From the NCBI GenBank assembly GCA_019634975.1, contig JAHCAI010000012.1:71004-124585 (forward strand): a DNA stretch of 53,582 nucleotides, in the 5' to 3' direction. A program made the translations under genes and the position numbers. Positions within the stretch are counted from its first letter, which is position 1. Each line of letters opens with the position of its first letter. This document shows, piece after piece, positions 1 through 12,142 of the stretch. This DNA comes from Burkholderiales bacterium (GTDB lineage Bacteria; Pseudomonadota; Gammaproteobacteria; Burkholderiales; SG8-41). Under the pieces are notes generated by a model. It saw nothing but the letters and a program-made list of their open reading frames with translations. It ran no database searches and had not been told where the DNA came from.

Positions 1-715
1 GCGCCGGCCCGGGCTCGCTGGGGCCCGTGGGTTTCACGGGGACCGTGATTGCCGACTTCGCCCTCAGCGCGATGGCTGATTTCGCCATCGGCGCCAACGC
101 CGACGACCACCATTACACCGGCGCCAATATCGGCCGTGATTTTCCCGAACCGGTGTTTGCCGACATCCGCAACGTGGTTTCCGGCGACCCCTCGCCCGAC
201 GGCAGGGGACAGCTCGAAATCTGCCGTGGCATCGAGGTCGGCCACATTTTCCAGCTGCGCACGAAGTACTCCCAGGCGCTGAACCTCGGCTTCCTCGATG
301 AATCGGGCAAGACGCAGATCATGGAAATGGGCTGCTACGGCATCGGCGTCACGCGCATCGTCGCTGCGGCGATCGAGCAGAACCATGACGACCGCGGCAT
401 CATTTTCCCGCAGGCGATCGCCCCGTTCACGGTCGCGATCACGCCTATCGGCTATCACAAGAGCGCGGAAGTCCGTGCTGCAGCGGACCAGCTGTGCGCC
501 GAACTGGCCGCGGAAGGCGTCGACGTGCTGCTCGACGACCGCGACGAACGCCCGGGCGTGATGTTTGCCGACATGGAACTGATCGGCGTACCCCATCGCG
601 TCGTCATCGGCGACCGCGGCCTCAAGGAAGGGCAATTCGAGTACAAGGGCAGGCGCGACACGCAGCCTCGCAACATCCCTCGACCCGAAGCGAAAAATAT
701 AATAAAATCAATGGC

Positions 716-728
<13 letters not shown>
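1..728 (+). CDS. proS: Prolyl-tRNA synthetase, C-terminal part (5' end outside window)
   Basis: This is the 3' part of a bacterial-type prolyl-tRNA synthetase, which charges tRNA-Pro in the cytoplasm. The frame is open from the first bases of the window, so the start lies upstream. It shows the end of the catalytic/insertion region ([20 protein letters not shown], motif 3 with its conserved Arg) and then the C-terminal anticodon-binding domain ([32 protein letters not shown]). The final residues, [11 protein letters not shown], are unlike the usual C-terminus of the family and are encoded by an AT-rich stretch that also carries half of a motif repeated elsewhere in the window. The stop codon overlaps the start of the next gene by 13 bases. 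Identity is secure; the replaced C-terminus is an observation without explanation. Confidence 0.95.
701..711 (+). repeat. AT-rich junction motif, half copy (site 1)
   Basis: AATAAAATCAA matches the first 11 bases of the 18-bp motif AATAAAATCAAATACTTA found nearly complete at four other gene junctions in this window. The upstream AT-rich flank (AAAAATAT) also resembles site 2. It lies five bases before the start of the lytic transglycosylase gene and inside the end of proS. Confidence 0.5.
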
Positions 729-2311
<1,583 letters not shown>

Positions 2312-2335
2312 ACACCGCCCGCGCAGCCGCCCCGG

Positions 2336-3877
<1,542 letters not shown>

Positions 3878-3991
3878 GATGGATACCTCTGCTGTTCCGG
3901 GCCGCGCGCCTCGCGAACGGCCATTGTTGTATGCACCCGGTTCCGCTGGGGACGCCGGACAGGGGACTGCAAAACTGGGAGTGGGGTTGGT

Positions 3992-4078
3992 TTAGCGCGC
4001 GCGGCCGCGCAGCAGCAGACCGGCCAGCGCGAGCGCGGCAGGCAGGACGGGATTCAGGGTCTGCGAATAGCCAAACAT
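3992..4078 (-). CDS. Candidate leucine-rich leader peptide upstream of leuA (28 codons)
   Basis: This short frame starts with ATG and ends with TAA. It encodes 28 residues including ALALAGLLLRGRAR, with three consecutive leucines and further leucines close by. It lies 114 bases upstream of leuA on the same strand. The enterobacterial leuL leader peptide is likewise 28 residues long with a run of leucines, and it controls leuABCD by ribosome stalling. A promoter (TTGCGA, 17-bp spacer, TATATT) lies so close that transcription would begin about three bases before the ATG, so translation would be leaderless. A GC-rich hairpin (GGCCG...CGGCC around 3900-3925) lies between the peptide and leuA, but no clear U-tract follows it. 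The attenuator role is inferred. A chance frame, or a remnant of a membrane-anchor tail, is also possible. Confidence 0.45.
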   Translation of the reverse strand: MFGYSQTLNPVLPAALALAGLLLRGRAR

Positions 4079-4088
4079 GATGCGAAAC

Positions 4089-4117
4089 AATATAGCGGCT
4101 TTCCTTCGCCGTCGCAA
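4089..4117 (-). promoter_or_regulatory. Sigma-70-type promoter for the leuA leader and leuA
   Basis: On the minus strand TTGCGA (4112-4117) and TATATT (4089-4094) are separated by exactly 17 bases. The predicted start would be near 4081, three bases before the ATG of the Leu-rich short frame. The promoter sits directly after the pssA stop codon. Confidence 0.55.
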
Positions 4118-4122
4118 GCCCG

Positions 4123-4944
4123 TCAGGCCGGTGGCGGAGGCTCGGCCGGCTTGCGCCGGAGCCGGTCATGGATCCAGAGTGCGTATCCGGACAGTCCGTA
4201 GAGGGCGAACAGCGTGAAAAGCAGTTCCGGCAGAGTGTTGGCGAAGGAAATCAGCAGCACGAAGCCCAGCGCAATCGCCACCACCGCCGAGAACGGCACG
4301 CTCTTGCGCAGGTTGATGTCCTTACCGCTGTAGAAACGGAGGTTGCTGACCATCGTAAGCCCCGCAACCAGCGTTAATCCCCAGGCCAGCCACTTCACGT
4401 CCGCCCCCTTCACCTGGTACTCGGTCATCGCGAGCACCAGCCCGGCGACCAGTGCAGCGGCCGCCGGGCTGGGCAGCCCCTGGAAGAAGCGCTTGTCCAC
4501 CACGTCGATGTTGGTGTTGAACCGCGCCAGCCGCAATGCCGCGCAGGCACAATAGACGAAAGCCGCGATCCAGCCGAGCTTGGTCGACAGCCAGGGACCC
4601 AGCAGGGGCACGGTTTGCATCCCGGCGAAATCCTTCAAGGCCCAGACATAAACCACCAGCGCCGGCGCCACGCCGAAAGACACCATGTCCGAAAGGCTGT
4701 CGAGCTCGGCGCCGAAGGCGCTCTGGGTGTGCGTCAGCCGGGCCACGCGGCCGTCAAGGCCGTCGAGAACCAGCGCCACGAAAATGGCGATAGCCGCATG
4801 CTCGAAACGCCCCCCCACTGCCTGAACAATCGCATAAAAGCCGGCGAACAGCGCGGCGATCGTGAACATGTTAGGCAGCCAGTAGATGCCGCGGCGCGCA
4901 AACCGCGACTTGATGAACTGCTTGTGTTCCTTGAGTTCGGCCAT
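4123..4944 (-). CDS. pssA: CDP-diacylglycerol--serine O-phosphatidyltransferase
   Basis: This 273-residue integral membrane enzyme of the CDP-alcohol phosphatidyltransferase family makes phosphatidylserine from CDP-diacylglycerol and serine. The family motif D-G-x2-A-R-x8-G-x3-D-x3-D is readable as DGLDGRVARLTHTQSAFGAE followed by LDSLSDM. Around it are several hydrophobic helices from NMFTIAALFAGFYAIVQ to the C-terminal LLFTLFALYGLSGYALW. It lies 33 bases after psd, whose enzyme uses its product, so the pair forms the phosphatidylethanolamine pathway. The last residues (RRKPAEPPPPA) form a proline-rich cytoplasmic tail. Confidence 0.95.
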   Translation of the reverse strand: MAELKEHKQFIKSRFARRGIYWLPNMFTIAALFAGFYAIVQAVGGRFEHAAIAIFVALVLDGLDGRVARLTHTQSAFGAELDSLSDMVSFGVAPALVVYVWALKDFAGMQTVPLLGPWLSTKLGWIAAFVYCACAALRLARFNTNIDVVDKRFFQGLPSPAAAALVAGLVLAMTEYQVKGADVKWLAWGLTLVAGLTMVSNLRFYSGKDINLRKSVPFSAVVAIALGFVLLISFANTLPELLFTLFALYGLSGYALWIHDRLRRKPAEPPPPA

Positions 4945-4977
4945 GGAGGGAATCTTAAACCAGTCGCCGCAACCGCG

Positions 4978-5622
4978 TCAGGGAAGCGCCGCGAGTATGG
5001 TTTCGGTCGCGTACACCTTGTCGCCTACGCTCACCTTAGGCTGCGAGGCCGGCGGCAGATAGACATCGACTCGGGAGCCGAAACGTATGAATCCGAAGCG
5101 CTCGCCGCGCGCAAGCACCTGCCCCTCTTTTGCATAGCACAGGATGCGCCGAGCGATCAGCCCGGCAACCTGGACGCAGGTCACGTCGCGGCCGTCGGCG
5201 GTGCGCAGATAGATCACCGCCCGCTCGTTTTCGGCCGACGCCTTGTCAAGGTCGGCGTTTACGAAGCTGCCCGGGAAATACCATGTTTTCTCCACCCTGC
5301 CGTCGACCGGGCTGCGGTTGGAATGCGCATTGAAGACGTTCATGAACACGCTGATCTTCAGCGCCTCGCGCTCAAGGTAAGGATCACGCGCCTTTCCCAC
5401 CGAGACGATGCGGCCGTCGGCGGGTGAAAGCACGGCACCCGGCTCAGAGGGGACCTTGCGCGCCGGATCGCGGAAGAACTGGACCATGAACAGCACGACC
5501 AGCCAGGGGAATGCCGCCCAGCTGAAACCGGCATAGCCATGGATGCCGGCGGCAAGAACAACGGCAATCGCGATGAACGGCCAACCCTCTCGGGCGATGA
5601 ACGGATGGGGATAGGATTTCAT
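4978..5622 (-). CDS. psd: Phosphatidylserine decarboxylase, short (archaetidylserine-type) form
   Basis: This 214-residue decarboxylase converts phosphatidylserine to phosphatidylethanolamine at the inner membrane. The short length and two N-terminal hydrophobic segments fit the archaetidylserine-decarboxylase-type Psd rather than the roughly 300-residue E. coli form. The self-cleavage site is expected at the GS of [13 protein letters not shown] near residue 180, giving a pyruvoyl-bearing alpha chain. [12 protein letters not shown] and [15 protein letters not shown] (containing the conserved His) are typical. It is directly upstream of pssA and convergent with nothing; ilvC lies upstream on the same strand. 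Confidence 0.95.
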   Translation of the reverse strand: MKSYPHPFIAREGWPFIAIAVVLAAGIHGYAGFSWAAFPWLVVLFMVQFFRDPARKVPSEPGAVLSPADGRIVSVGKARDPYLEREALKISVFMNVFNAHSNRSPVDGRVEKTWYFPGSFVNADLDKASAENERAVIYLRTADGRDVTCVQVAGLIARRILCYAKEGQVLARGERFGFIRFGSRVDVYLPPASQPKVSVGDKVYATETILAALP

Positions 5623-5647
5623 CGACGCAGTTTAACCGTAACAACGG

Positions 5648-5704
5648 AAAAGGGCGGTTGCCCGGCCCCGCGGCCGAAGCCCGTGAAGTCCGGACAAGCC
5701 GCCC
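5648..5704 (-). terminator. Possible terminator downstream of ilvC
   Basis: On the minus strand GGGCGG (from 5704) pairs with CCGCCC (to 5652) and is followed directly by TTTT. The loop is long (about 41 bases) with further GC-rich pairing inside. The position just after the ilvC stop fits a terminator, but the structure is not a compact classical one. Confidence 0.35.
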
Positions 5705-5718
5705 CCCCGGCGCGCGGG

Positions 5719-6816
<1,098 letters not shown>

Positions 6817-7308
6817 TCAGACTTTCAAGATGCGGTCGCCACGGCCGATGCCGGAAGCGCCGGTGCGCACTGTTTCCAGGATCGCGGACTGGTCTATGGC
6901 CTTCAGAAAGGCATCCAGCTTGGAACCGGGCCCTGTGAGTTCCACGGTGTAGTCCTTGTCGGTGACGTCAATGATGCGTCCGCGGAAGATGTCGGCCATG
7001 CGCTTCATCTCTTCGCGGTCCTTACCCACGGCGCGCACCTTGACCAGCATCAGCTCGCGCTCGATGTGTTCACCTTCCGACAAATCCACCACCTTGACCA
7101 CGTCAACCAGCTTGTTCAACTGCTTGTTGATCTGCTCGATGATTTCGTCGGAGCCGGAGGTCACGATGGTCATCCGGGAAAGGGTTTCGTCTTCCGTGGG
7201 CGCGACGGTCAGCGACTCGATGTTGTATCCGCGCGCCGAAAAAAGGCCGGCCACCCGGGACAGCGCGCCCGCTTCGTTTTCCAGCAAAACTGAAATGATG
7301 TGTCGCAT
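6817..7308 (-). CDS. ilvH: Acetolactate synthase small (regulatory) subunit
   Basis: This 163-residue small subunit of acetohydroxyacid synthase activates the catalytic subunit and confers feedback inhibition by valine. The N-terminal ACT domain is plain (HIISVLLENEAGALSRVAGL and FSARGYNIESLTV), followed by the C-terminal regulatory half containing LMLVKVRA and the ending TGASGIGRGDRILKV. Length is normal for the family. It begins three bases after the ilvB stop, so the two subunits are translated from one message. Confidence 0.97.
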   Translation of the reverse strand: MRHIISVLLENEAGALSRVAGLFSARGYNIESLTVAPTEDETLSRMTIVTSGSDEIIEQINKQLNKLVDVVKVVDLSEGEHIERELMLVKVRAVGKDREEMKRMADIFRGRIIDVTDKDYTVELTGPGSKLDAFLKAIDQSAILETVRTGASGIGRGDRILKV

Positions 7309-7311
7309 GGG

Positions 7312-9009
7312 TCAGACCAGGATCATTTCGGACAGCCCCTTGCCGCCCGGAACCATCGGAAACACGTTTTCGGTCTGGTCCGTGATGAAATCCATGAACA
7401 CCAGATCCTTCTTGCGCGCAAACGCCTCTTTCAGCGCAGGCTCCACGTCCGCCGGCTTTTCAATGCGCATGCCGACATGCCCGTACGCCTCTGCCAGTCT
7501 TACGAAATCCGGCAAGGCGTCCATGTAGGATTCCGAATAACGGTTGCCGTGGAAGAACTCTTGCCACTGGCGAACCATACCCATGTAGCGGTTGTTCAGA
7601 TTGATCAGCTTCAGCGGCAGGCGATACTGCTTGCAGGTCGACAGTTCCTGGATGCACATCTGGATGGACGCCTCGCCGGTGACGCAGGCCACGGTCGCCC
7701 TGGGATTCGCCATTTGCACGCCCATTGCATAGGGCAAACCCACGCCCATCGTGCCCAGCCCCCCGGAATTGATCCAGCGGCGAGGCTTGTCGAACTTGTA
7801 GAACTGGGCCGCCCACATCTGGTGCTGGCCGACGTCCGAGGTGACGAAAGCGTCCCCCTTGGTCACCTGGTACAGCTTTTCAATGACGAACTGCGGCTTG
7901 ATGATGGCACTGGAGCGGTCGTACTTGAGACAGTCGCGTCCGCGCCACTGTTCGATCTGCGACCACCATGCCTTGAGCGCCTCCTTGTCGGGCCCGCCAC
8001 GCGCGGCCTCAAGTTGGCGAACCAGCTCCCTGAGGACTTCACGCACGTTGCCGACCACCGGAACATCCACTTTCACGCGCTTCGATATCGACGCAGGATC
8101 GATGTCAATATGGACGATCTGACGCGGCTGCTCGAAGAAATGCTTGGGGTTGCCGATCACGCGGTCGTCGAAGCGTGCGCCGACTGCCAGCAGGACGTCG
8201 CAATGCTGCATCGCCATGTTGGCCTCATAGGTCCCGTGCATGCCGAGCATTCCGAGGAAGTGGCGATCCGTCGACGGAAAGCCGCCGAGGCCCATCAGCG
8301 TGTTCGTGCATGGAAAACCGAGCATCTTCACGAGCTGCGCGAGTTCCGCTGAAGCGTTCCCGAGGATGACGCCGCCACCCGTGTAGATCATCGGTCGCTT
8401 TGCCTCGAGCAGCAGCTTCACCGCCTTCTTGATCTGGCCGGCATGTCCCTTGACAACGGGGTTGTAGGAACGCATCGAGATCGACTTCGGGTAATCGAAG
8501 TCGGTCTTGTGGGTCGTGATGTCCTTGGGAATGTCGACAACGACCGGGCCGGGCCTGCCGGTTGAAGCAATGTAAAAAGCCTTCTTGATCGTCAGCGCCA
8601 GGTCCTTGACATCCTTGACCAGGAAATTGTGCTTCACGCACGGCCGGGTGATGCCGACAGTGTCGCACTCCTGGAAAGCGTCCTCGCCGATGGCGTGCGT
8701 CGGTACCTGTCCGGTCAGTATGACCATGGGGATCGAGTCCATGAATGCCGTGGCAATGCCAGTCACGGCATTGGTGACGCCGGGCCCCGAGGTCACGATC
8801 GCGACGCCGACCTTCTCGGTAGACCGCGCATAGGCATCAGCGGCATGAACTGCCGCCTGCTCATGGCGCACCAGAACATGCTTTACCTTGTCCTGCTTGA
8901 ACAGTTCGTCATACAGGAACAACACCGCGCCCCCCGGATAACCGAAGACATGGTCTATGCCCTCCTCCTGAAGGCAGCGCACAACGATCTCTGCACCCGA
9001 CAATTGCAT
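7312..9009 (-). CDS. ilvB: Acetolactate synthase large (catalytic) subunit
   Basis: This 565-residue thiamine-diphosphate enzyme condenses pyruvate to acetolactate, or pyruvate with 2-ketobutyrate, the entry to branched-chain amino acids. N-terminal features are VFGYPGGAVLFLYDEL and the catalytic Glu in LVRHEQAAVHAADAYAR. The FAD-binding middle and the ThDP motif follow. The motif reads GEASIQMCIQEL and ends in INLNN, with Glu where many homologues have Asp; I recall this variant from betaproteobacterial enzymes. It is the first gene of the ilvB-ilvH-ilvC unit. A UUCG-capped hairpin lies just upstream of the start. Confidence 0.97.
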   Translation of the reverse strand: MQLSGAEIVVRCLQEEGIDHVFGYPGGAVLFLYDELFKQDKVKHVLVRHEQAAVHAADAYARSTEKVGVAIVTSGPGVTNAVTGIATAFMDSIPMVILTGQVPTHAIGEDAFQECDTVGITRPCVKHNFLVKDVKDLALTIKKAFYIASTGRPGPVVVDIPKDITTHKTDFDYPKSISMRSYNPVVKGHAGQIKKAVKLLLEAKRPMIYTGGGVILGNASAELAQLVKMLGFPCTNTLMGLGGFPSTDRHFLGMLGMHGTYEANMAMQHCDVLLAVGARFDDRVIGNPKHFFEQPRQIVHIDIDPASISKRVKVDVPVVGNVREVLRELVRQLEAARGGPDKEALKAWWSQIEQWRGRDCLKYDRSSAIIKPQFVIEKLYQVTKGDAFVTSDVGQHQMWAAQFYKFDKPRRWINSGGLGTMGVGLPYAMGVQMANPRATVACVTGEASIQMCIQELSTCKQYRLPLKLINLNNRYMGMVRQWQEFFHGNRYSESYMDALPDFVRLAEAYGHVGMRIEKPADVEPALKEAFARKKDLVFMDFITDQTENVFPMVPGGKGLSEMILV

Positions 9010-9023
9010 GATTTAGGCCCGCT

Positions 9024-9037
9024 TGTGCCGAAGCACA
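9024..9037 (-). promoter_or_regulatory. UUCG-tetraloop hairpin in the ilvB 5' untranslated region
   Basis: The minus strand reads TGTGC-TTCG-GCACA, a perfect five-base-pair stem capped by the very stable C(UUCG)G tetraloop. It ends 14 bases before the ilvB start codon. No strong Shine-Dalgarno sequence is visible in between. It may affect translation or message stability. Confidence 0.4.
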
Positions 9038-9069
9038 TGCGCGGGATTCCGGCGAGAAGGAAACCCGAA

Positions 9070-9098
9070 ACATTACCCGGGGGAGCCCCTTCGGTCAA
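9070..9098 (-). promoter_or_regulatory. Possible ilvBHC promoter
   Basis: On the minus strand TTGACC (9093-9098) lies 17 bases from TAATGT (9070-9075). The -35 box is close to consensus but the -10 is weak. The position, about 60 bases before ilvB, suits the operon. Confidence 0.35.
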
Positions 9099-9154
9099 GC
9101 AAATATCCTTGTAAACAGCAGGATAGAAAGTTTTCCGCGCCGCCGGTGGCTGGC

Positions 9155-9182
9155 TTGCCTCGCTGGAGCATTTTGTTAATAT
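9155..9182 (+). promoter_or_regulatory. Possible promoter of the ECF sigma gene
   Basis: TTGCCT (9155-9160) and TAATAT (9177-9182) are 16 bases apart. Transcription would start near 9189, which leaves out the in-window ATG at 9181 as a start and points to the later CTG at 9251. Confidence 0.3.
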
Positions 9183-9250
9183 GCCGCCAATTCCGGGGCT
9201 TATCCGGAATCATTTCCCCCGAAGTTCCAGCACCCAAAAAGGCTACTCCA

Positions 9251-9817
9251 CTGGCCACAAACGAGGAACTGGCGGCTTTTCTGGCCGAAGTCGAACGCCG
9301 GGCGTTCAAACAAGCGGTATTCTCCGTTCGGGACGATCATCTCGCGCTCGATATTGTCCAGGAAGCGATGATGAAGCTGGCCGAGAAGTATTCCGGCCGG
9401 CCTGCGGCTGAACTGCCCATGCTGTTCCAGCGTATCCTGCAAAACGCGATACGGGATTTTTTCCGGCGCCAGAAGGTCCGTTCGGCATGGATCATGCCCC
9501 TCAGCAACCTTTTCGGATCCGACAACGAGGAGGACAATGACCCGCTCGACACCATGGAATTCGACGAGAACTCCAAAATTGCCGGGCGGCCGGCAGAACA
9601 GCTGGAACAAAAGCAGGTCCTTGATATCATTGAAAAAGCCATAGCAGCCCTGCCTTTGCGTCAACGTCAGGCTTTCATGCTGCGTTACTGGGAGGAACTT
9701 GATGTCGCTGAAGCCGCAAAGGCCATGGGCTGTTCGGAGGGCAGCGTGAAAACGCACTGCTCCCGGGCAACTCATGCATTGGCGATACTGCTCAAAAAAC
9801 AGGGAATTGAGCTATGA
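9251..9817 (+). CDS. RNA polymerase sigma factor, ECF-like
   Basis: This sigma-70-family factor of about 188 residues has region 2 (DDHLALDIVQEAMMKLAEKY and LFQRILQNAIRDFFRRQK) and region 4 (ALPLRQRQAFMLRYWEELD and MGCSEGSVKTHCSRA), so it would direct RNA polymerase to a specific promoter set. Homologues I know begin M-A-T-N-E/D-E-L, which corresponds here to a CTG codon at 9251, with AAAAAGG eight bases before it. No in-frame ATG or GTG lies nearby; a TTG exists at 9173. The downstream DUF3619, DUF3106 and RDD genes overlap or touch it, as in many betaproteobacteria. The true start is uncertain; the function at family level is firm. Confidence 0.85.
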   Translation: MATNEELAAFLAEVERRAFKQAVFSVRDDHLALDIVQEAMMKLAEKYSGRPAAELPMLFQRILQNAIRDFFRRQKVRSAWIMPLSNLFGSDNEEDNDPLDTMEFDENSKIAGRPAEQLEQKQVLDIIEKAIAALPLRQRQAFMLRYWEELDVAEAAKAMGCSEGSVKTHCSRATHALAILLKKQGIEL

Positions 9818-10203
9818 ACGCCCGGGAACACGAAGTCGCCCGAAAAATCACCCGGATGCTCGATCAGGGCAGCCGTGACCTGGACAGAAATGCCCAGCTC
9901 AGGCTCAGTTCTGCACGGGAACAGGCACTCTCACTTGCGGCGAGTCGCAGGGCTCCTGCCTGGGTGCCGGTGTGGGCCGCCCAGCTGGCCGGCCGTGCTG
10001 GAGGATGGCCAGCCGGCACGAGATACCTGCTGCCGATGGCAGTGCTGCTGCTTGGGCTGATGGGCATAGTCTACTGGCAGGGCAACGGCGGCCCTGGGAG
10101 CGAACTGGCAGACATTGATGCGCGCCTGCTGACCGACGATCTGCCCATCGACGCGTACCTCGACAAGGGCTTCGATTCATGGCTAAAACGGCAGTCGCGC
10201 TGA
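9814..10203 (+). CDS. DUF3619 family protein
   Basis: This 129-residue protein has a charged N-terminus (EVARKITRMLDQG), one central transmembrane segment (YLLPMAVLLLGLMGIVYW, about residues 70-87) and an acidic C-terminal part ending DKGFDSWLKRQSR. This arrangement fits DUF3619. The ATG overlaps the sigma-factor stop by four bases. Such small one-pass proteins next to ECF sigma genes may act as anti-sigma factors, but no zinc-binding anti-sigma motif is seen, so that role is only a guess from context. The function is unknown. Confidence 0.75.
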   Translation: MNAREHEVARKITRMLDQGSRDLDRNAQLRLSSAREQALSLAASRRAPAWVPVWAAQLAGRAGGWPAGTRYLLPMAVLLLGLMGIVYWQGNGGPGSELADIDARLLTDDLPIDAYLDKGFDSWLKRQSR

Positions 10204-10640
10204 TCGTCTGGTTATGCATCGCGCTTTCCGCCGCAGCCGCACAACCCGCCAAGCAGGGTGCTAAGCCCGTCCGTCCGGCGTGGACGGAATTGTCTGCGGC
10301 CCAGCAGCAGGTTCTGGCGCCGCTCGCTGCCGACTGGGAGGGGATGGATTCGTCCCAGCGCAAGAGGTGGGTGGTGATCGCCGATCGTTACCCCAAAATG
10401 AAGCCCGCGGAGCAGCAGCGGCTGCAAAAGCGGATGAAGGACTGGGCCGCCCTGACGCCAGAACAGCGGCAGCAGGCACGCGAGCGCTACAAGAACCTCA
10501 AGAAACTGACCCCGCAGCAGCGCCGCGACATGTCCCGGCAATGGCAGGACTACCGCAAATCGCTGGCGCAGCCGGAAACCCAGTTCGATCCTGCCGTCGG
10601 CGATCCGCTGCCCCCGGGCGGAGCAGCGGCGGAACGCTAG
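10179..10640 (+). CDS. DUF3106 family secreted protein
   Basis: This 153-residue protein has a Sec-type signal peptide (LIVWLCIALSAAAAQ, cleavage near residue 22). The mature part is rich in Gln, Arg and Lys with repeated short helical units (LSAAQQQVLAPL, LTPEQRQQARERYKNL, LTPQQRRDMSRQW). This is the DUF3106 pattern and somewhat recalls the LTxxQ repeats of Spy/CpxP-type periplasmic proteins. It overlaps the preceding gene by 25 bases in another frame. Function is unknown; a periplasmic role in the sigma-factor regulon is a context inference. Confidence 0.75.
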   Translation: MAKTAVALIVWLCIALSAAAAQPAKQGAKPVRPAWTELSAAQQQVLAPLAADWEGMDSSQRKRWVVIADRYPKMKPAEQQRLQKRMKDWAALTPEQRQQARERYKNLKKLTPQQRRDMSRQWQDYRKSLAQPETQFDPAVGDPLPPGGAAAER

Positions 10641-11062
10641 TGCCGCCTTGTCACCGCGACACGCCCGGGATCGGCAGGCGCCTGCTGAGCCTCGTCTATG
10701 AACTGTTGCTGGTTACCGCGGTAATACTGCTGGCGGCCGGACTGGCCACGGCACTCGCCGAATTCGCCGGAAGCACACATACACGAACGCTCACCCGTTT
10801 GAGCGTGGCGCTCGGCACTCTCGCCTACTTCGTCTGGCAATGGCATGCCCGGGGCCAGACCCTCCCGATGAAGACCTGGCGCATGCGCCTGGAAACCACC
10901 GCGGGGGCCCGCGTCCCCCTCTCTCGGGCACTGCTGCGGGCGATTCTGGCCGTACCCTGCTACGGCCTGCTCTGCATCACGGTGCTGTGGGCCCTGATCG
11001 ACAGGGACGGGCAGTTCCTGCACGACCGCCTCGCCGGCACCCGGATCGTCACCGCCCTCTGA
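10640..11062 (+). CDS. RDD family membrane protein
   Basis: This 140-residue membrane protein starts at a GTG that overlaps the DUF3106 stop (TAGTG). It contains three hydrophobic segments (ELLLVTAVILLAAGLATALA, LSVALGTLAYFVWQW, AILAVPCYGLLCITVLWAL). The C-terminal LIDRDGQFLHDRLAGTRIV carries the RDD-family Arg/Asp pattern, as does the GQTLPMKTWRMRL region. RDD proteins are of mixed or unknown function; some have been linked to ion transport. It ends only six bases from the lptG stop on the other strand. Confidence 0.8.
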   Translation: MPPCHRDTPGIGRRLLSLVYELLLVTAVILLAAGLATALAEFAGSTHTRTLTRLSVALGTLAYFVWQWHARGQTLPMKTWRMRLETTAGARVPLSRALLRAILAVPCYGLLCITVLWALIDRDGQFLHDRLAGTRIVTAL

Positions 11063-11068
11063 GCCCGC

Positions 11069-12142
11069 TCAGCGCCGCTCCTGCCACCACATCATGGTCA
11101 CGGCGACGGCCATAAACAGCAGCATCGGCCCGACCGCGCTGAGTGCAGGAGGCCAGTCGTTGAGCAGCCCCAGGTGACCGAAGAGGCGGTTCAGGAAATG
11201 GAACCCCAGCCCCAGCATGATGCCCGCGAATATCTTGGCACCGACCCCGCCCTGGCGGTTCTGGAAATAGGCGAAAGGCAGCGCGAGAACCATCATCACC
11301 AGGACCGCCGCGGGATACAGCAATTTGCTCCAGAGCGCAATCTCGTAGCGCAGCGACTTCTGCCGGTTCTCCTTCAAATGCTGGGAATAGGAATAAAGGC
11401 TCCATGCCGACATTTTCTCCGGCCTGACCAGCAGCACGTTGAGCAGCGCCGGATCCAGCACTGACTGCCATTCCATGCGCTCGTGACGGCTCACGCTGGT
11501 GCTGGAGGTCCCGAACTCCGTCTGCGCGACATCAAGCAGCGCCCAGCGGTTCTGCCCCTGATATTCGGCAGCCGCGGCATGGCGCAGGCTGCGCAACCGG
11601 TAACTCTCGTCGAACTCGTAAATGCGCAGCCCGCTCAGGGTCGCCGGCGGCGTGACCTCCGCCACGTTGATGAACGCGGTCCCGTCCTTGATCCACAGGC
11701 CGGAGCGGAACTCCTGCGCGACGATGCCGGAAATCGCCTGTGAGCGCAGGCGCTGGGCGAACTGCTCGGCCGGCGGCGCCAGGAACTCGCCGACAATGAA
11801 GGTCGCCGCCCCGAACGCAGCACCCACCAGGGCGATCACTCCGGTCATGCGGGCGAGGGAAACCCCGGCGGCACGCATGACCGTGTACTCCGAACTGGCC
11901 ACCAGCTGCGCCACCGCGAACAGCGTGCCGATCAGCGCCGCGATCGGAAACAATTCATAGACGTGGTTGGGCGCCGAAAGCAGCACGTGAAGCAGGATGT
12001 GGCGCAGCTGGTAGGCGCCCCGGCCCAGGTCCTTCATCTGCTCGACCAGGTCGAAAAACGCGAACAGCAGCAGCAGTGCGATGAACACCAGCAGCGTCGA
12101 AACGGCGATTTCCCGTGCCACATAGTTCCGCAGCGTCCTCAC
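11069..12142 (-). CDS. lptG: LPS export ABC transporter permease LptG
   Basis: LptG is one of the two permeases of the LptB2FG transporter that extracts lipopolysaccharide from the inner membrane and passes it to the LptC-LptA bridge. The 357-residue protein has N-terminal helices (STLLVFIALLLLFAFFDLVEQM, HVYELFPIAALIGTLFA), a periplasmic jellyroll region in the middle and three C-terminal helices. A GTG at 12142 was chosen because it gives the family start (RTLRNYVAREIA) and overlaps the lptF stop by four bases; longer frames upstream are unsupported. Confidence 0.95.
   Translation of the reverse strand: MRTLRNYVAREIAVSTLLVFIALLLLFAFFDLVEQMKDLGRGAYQLRHILLHVLLSAPNHVYELFPIAALIGTLFAVAQLVASSEYTVMRAAGVSLARMTGVIALVGAAFGAATFIVGEFLAPPAEQFAQRLRSQAISGIVAQEFRSGLWIKDGTAFINVAEVTPPATLSGLRIYEFDESYRLRSLRHAAAAEYQGQNRWALLDVAQTEFGTSSTSVSRHERMEWQSVLDPALLNVLLVRPEKMSAWSLYSYSQHLKENRQKSLRYEIALWSKLLYPAAVLVMMVLALPFAYFQNRQGGVGAKIFAGIMLGLGFHFLNRLFGHLGLLNDWPPALSAVGPMLLFMAVAVTMMWWQERR

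Noticed and set aside
3992..4078. The Leu-rich 28-residue frame as a PEP-CTERM-like sorting tail remnant
   Set aside because: It has a hydrophobic stretch and a basic end like such tails, but no Pro-Glu-Pro signature or upstream gene, and position before leuA with its own promoter fits a leader peptide better.
9181..9411. ATG-started frame of 76 codons at the beginning of the sigma gene
   Set aside because: Runs in the wrong frame across sigma region 2 and resembles no protein; retained only as a possible clue to a frameshift near the sigma start.
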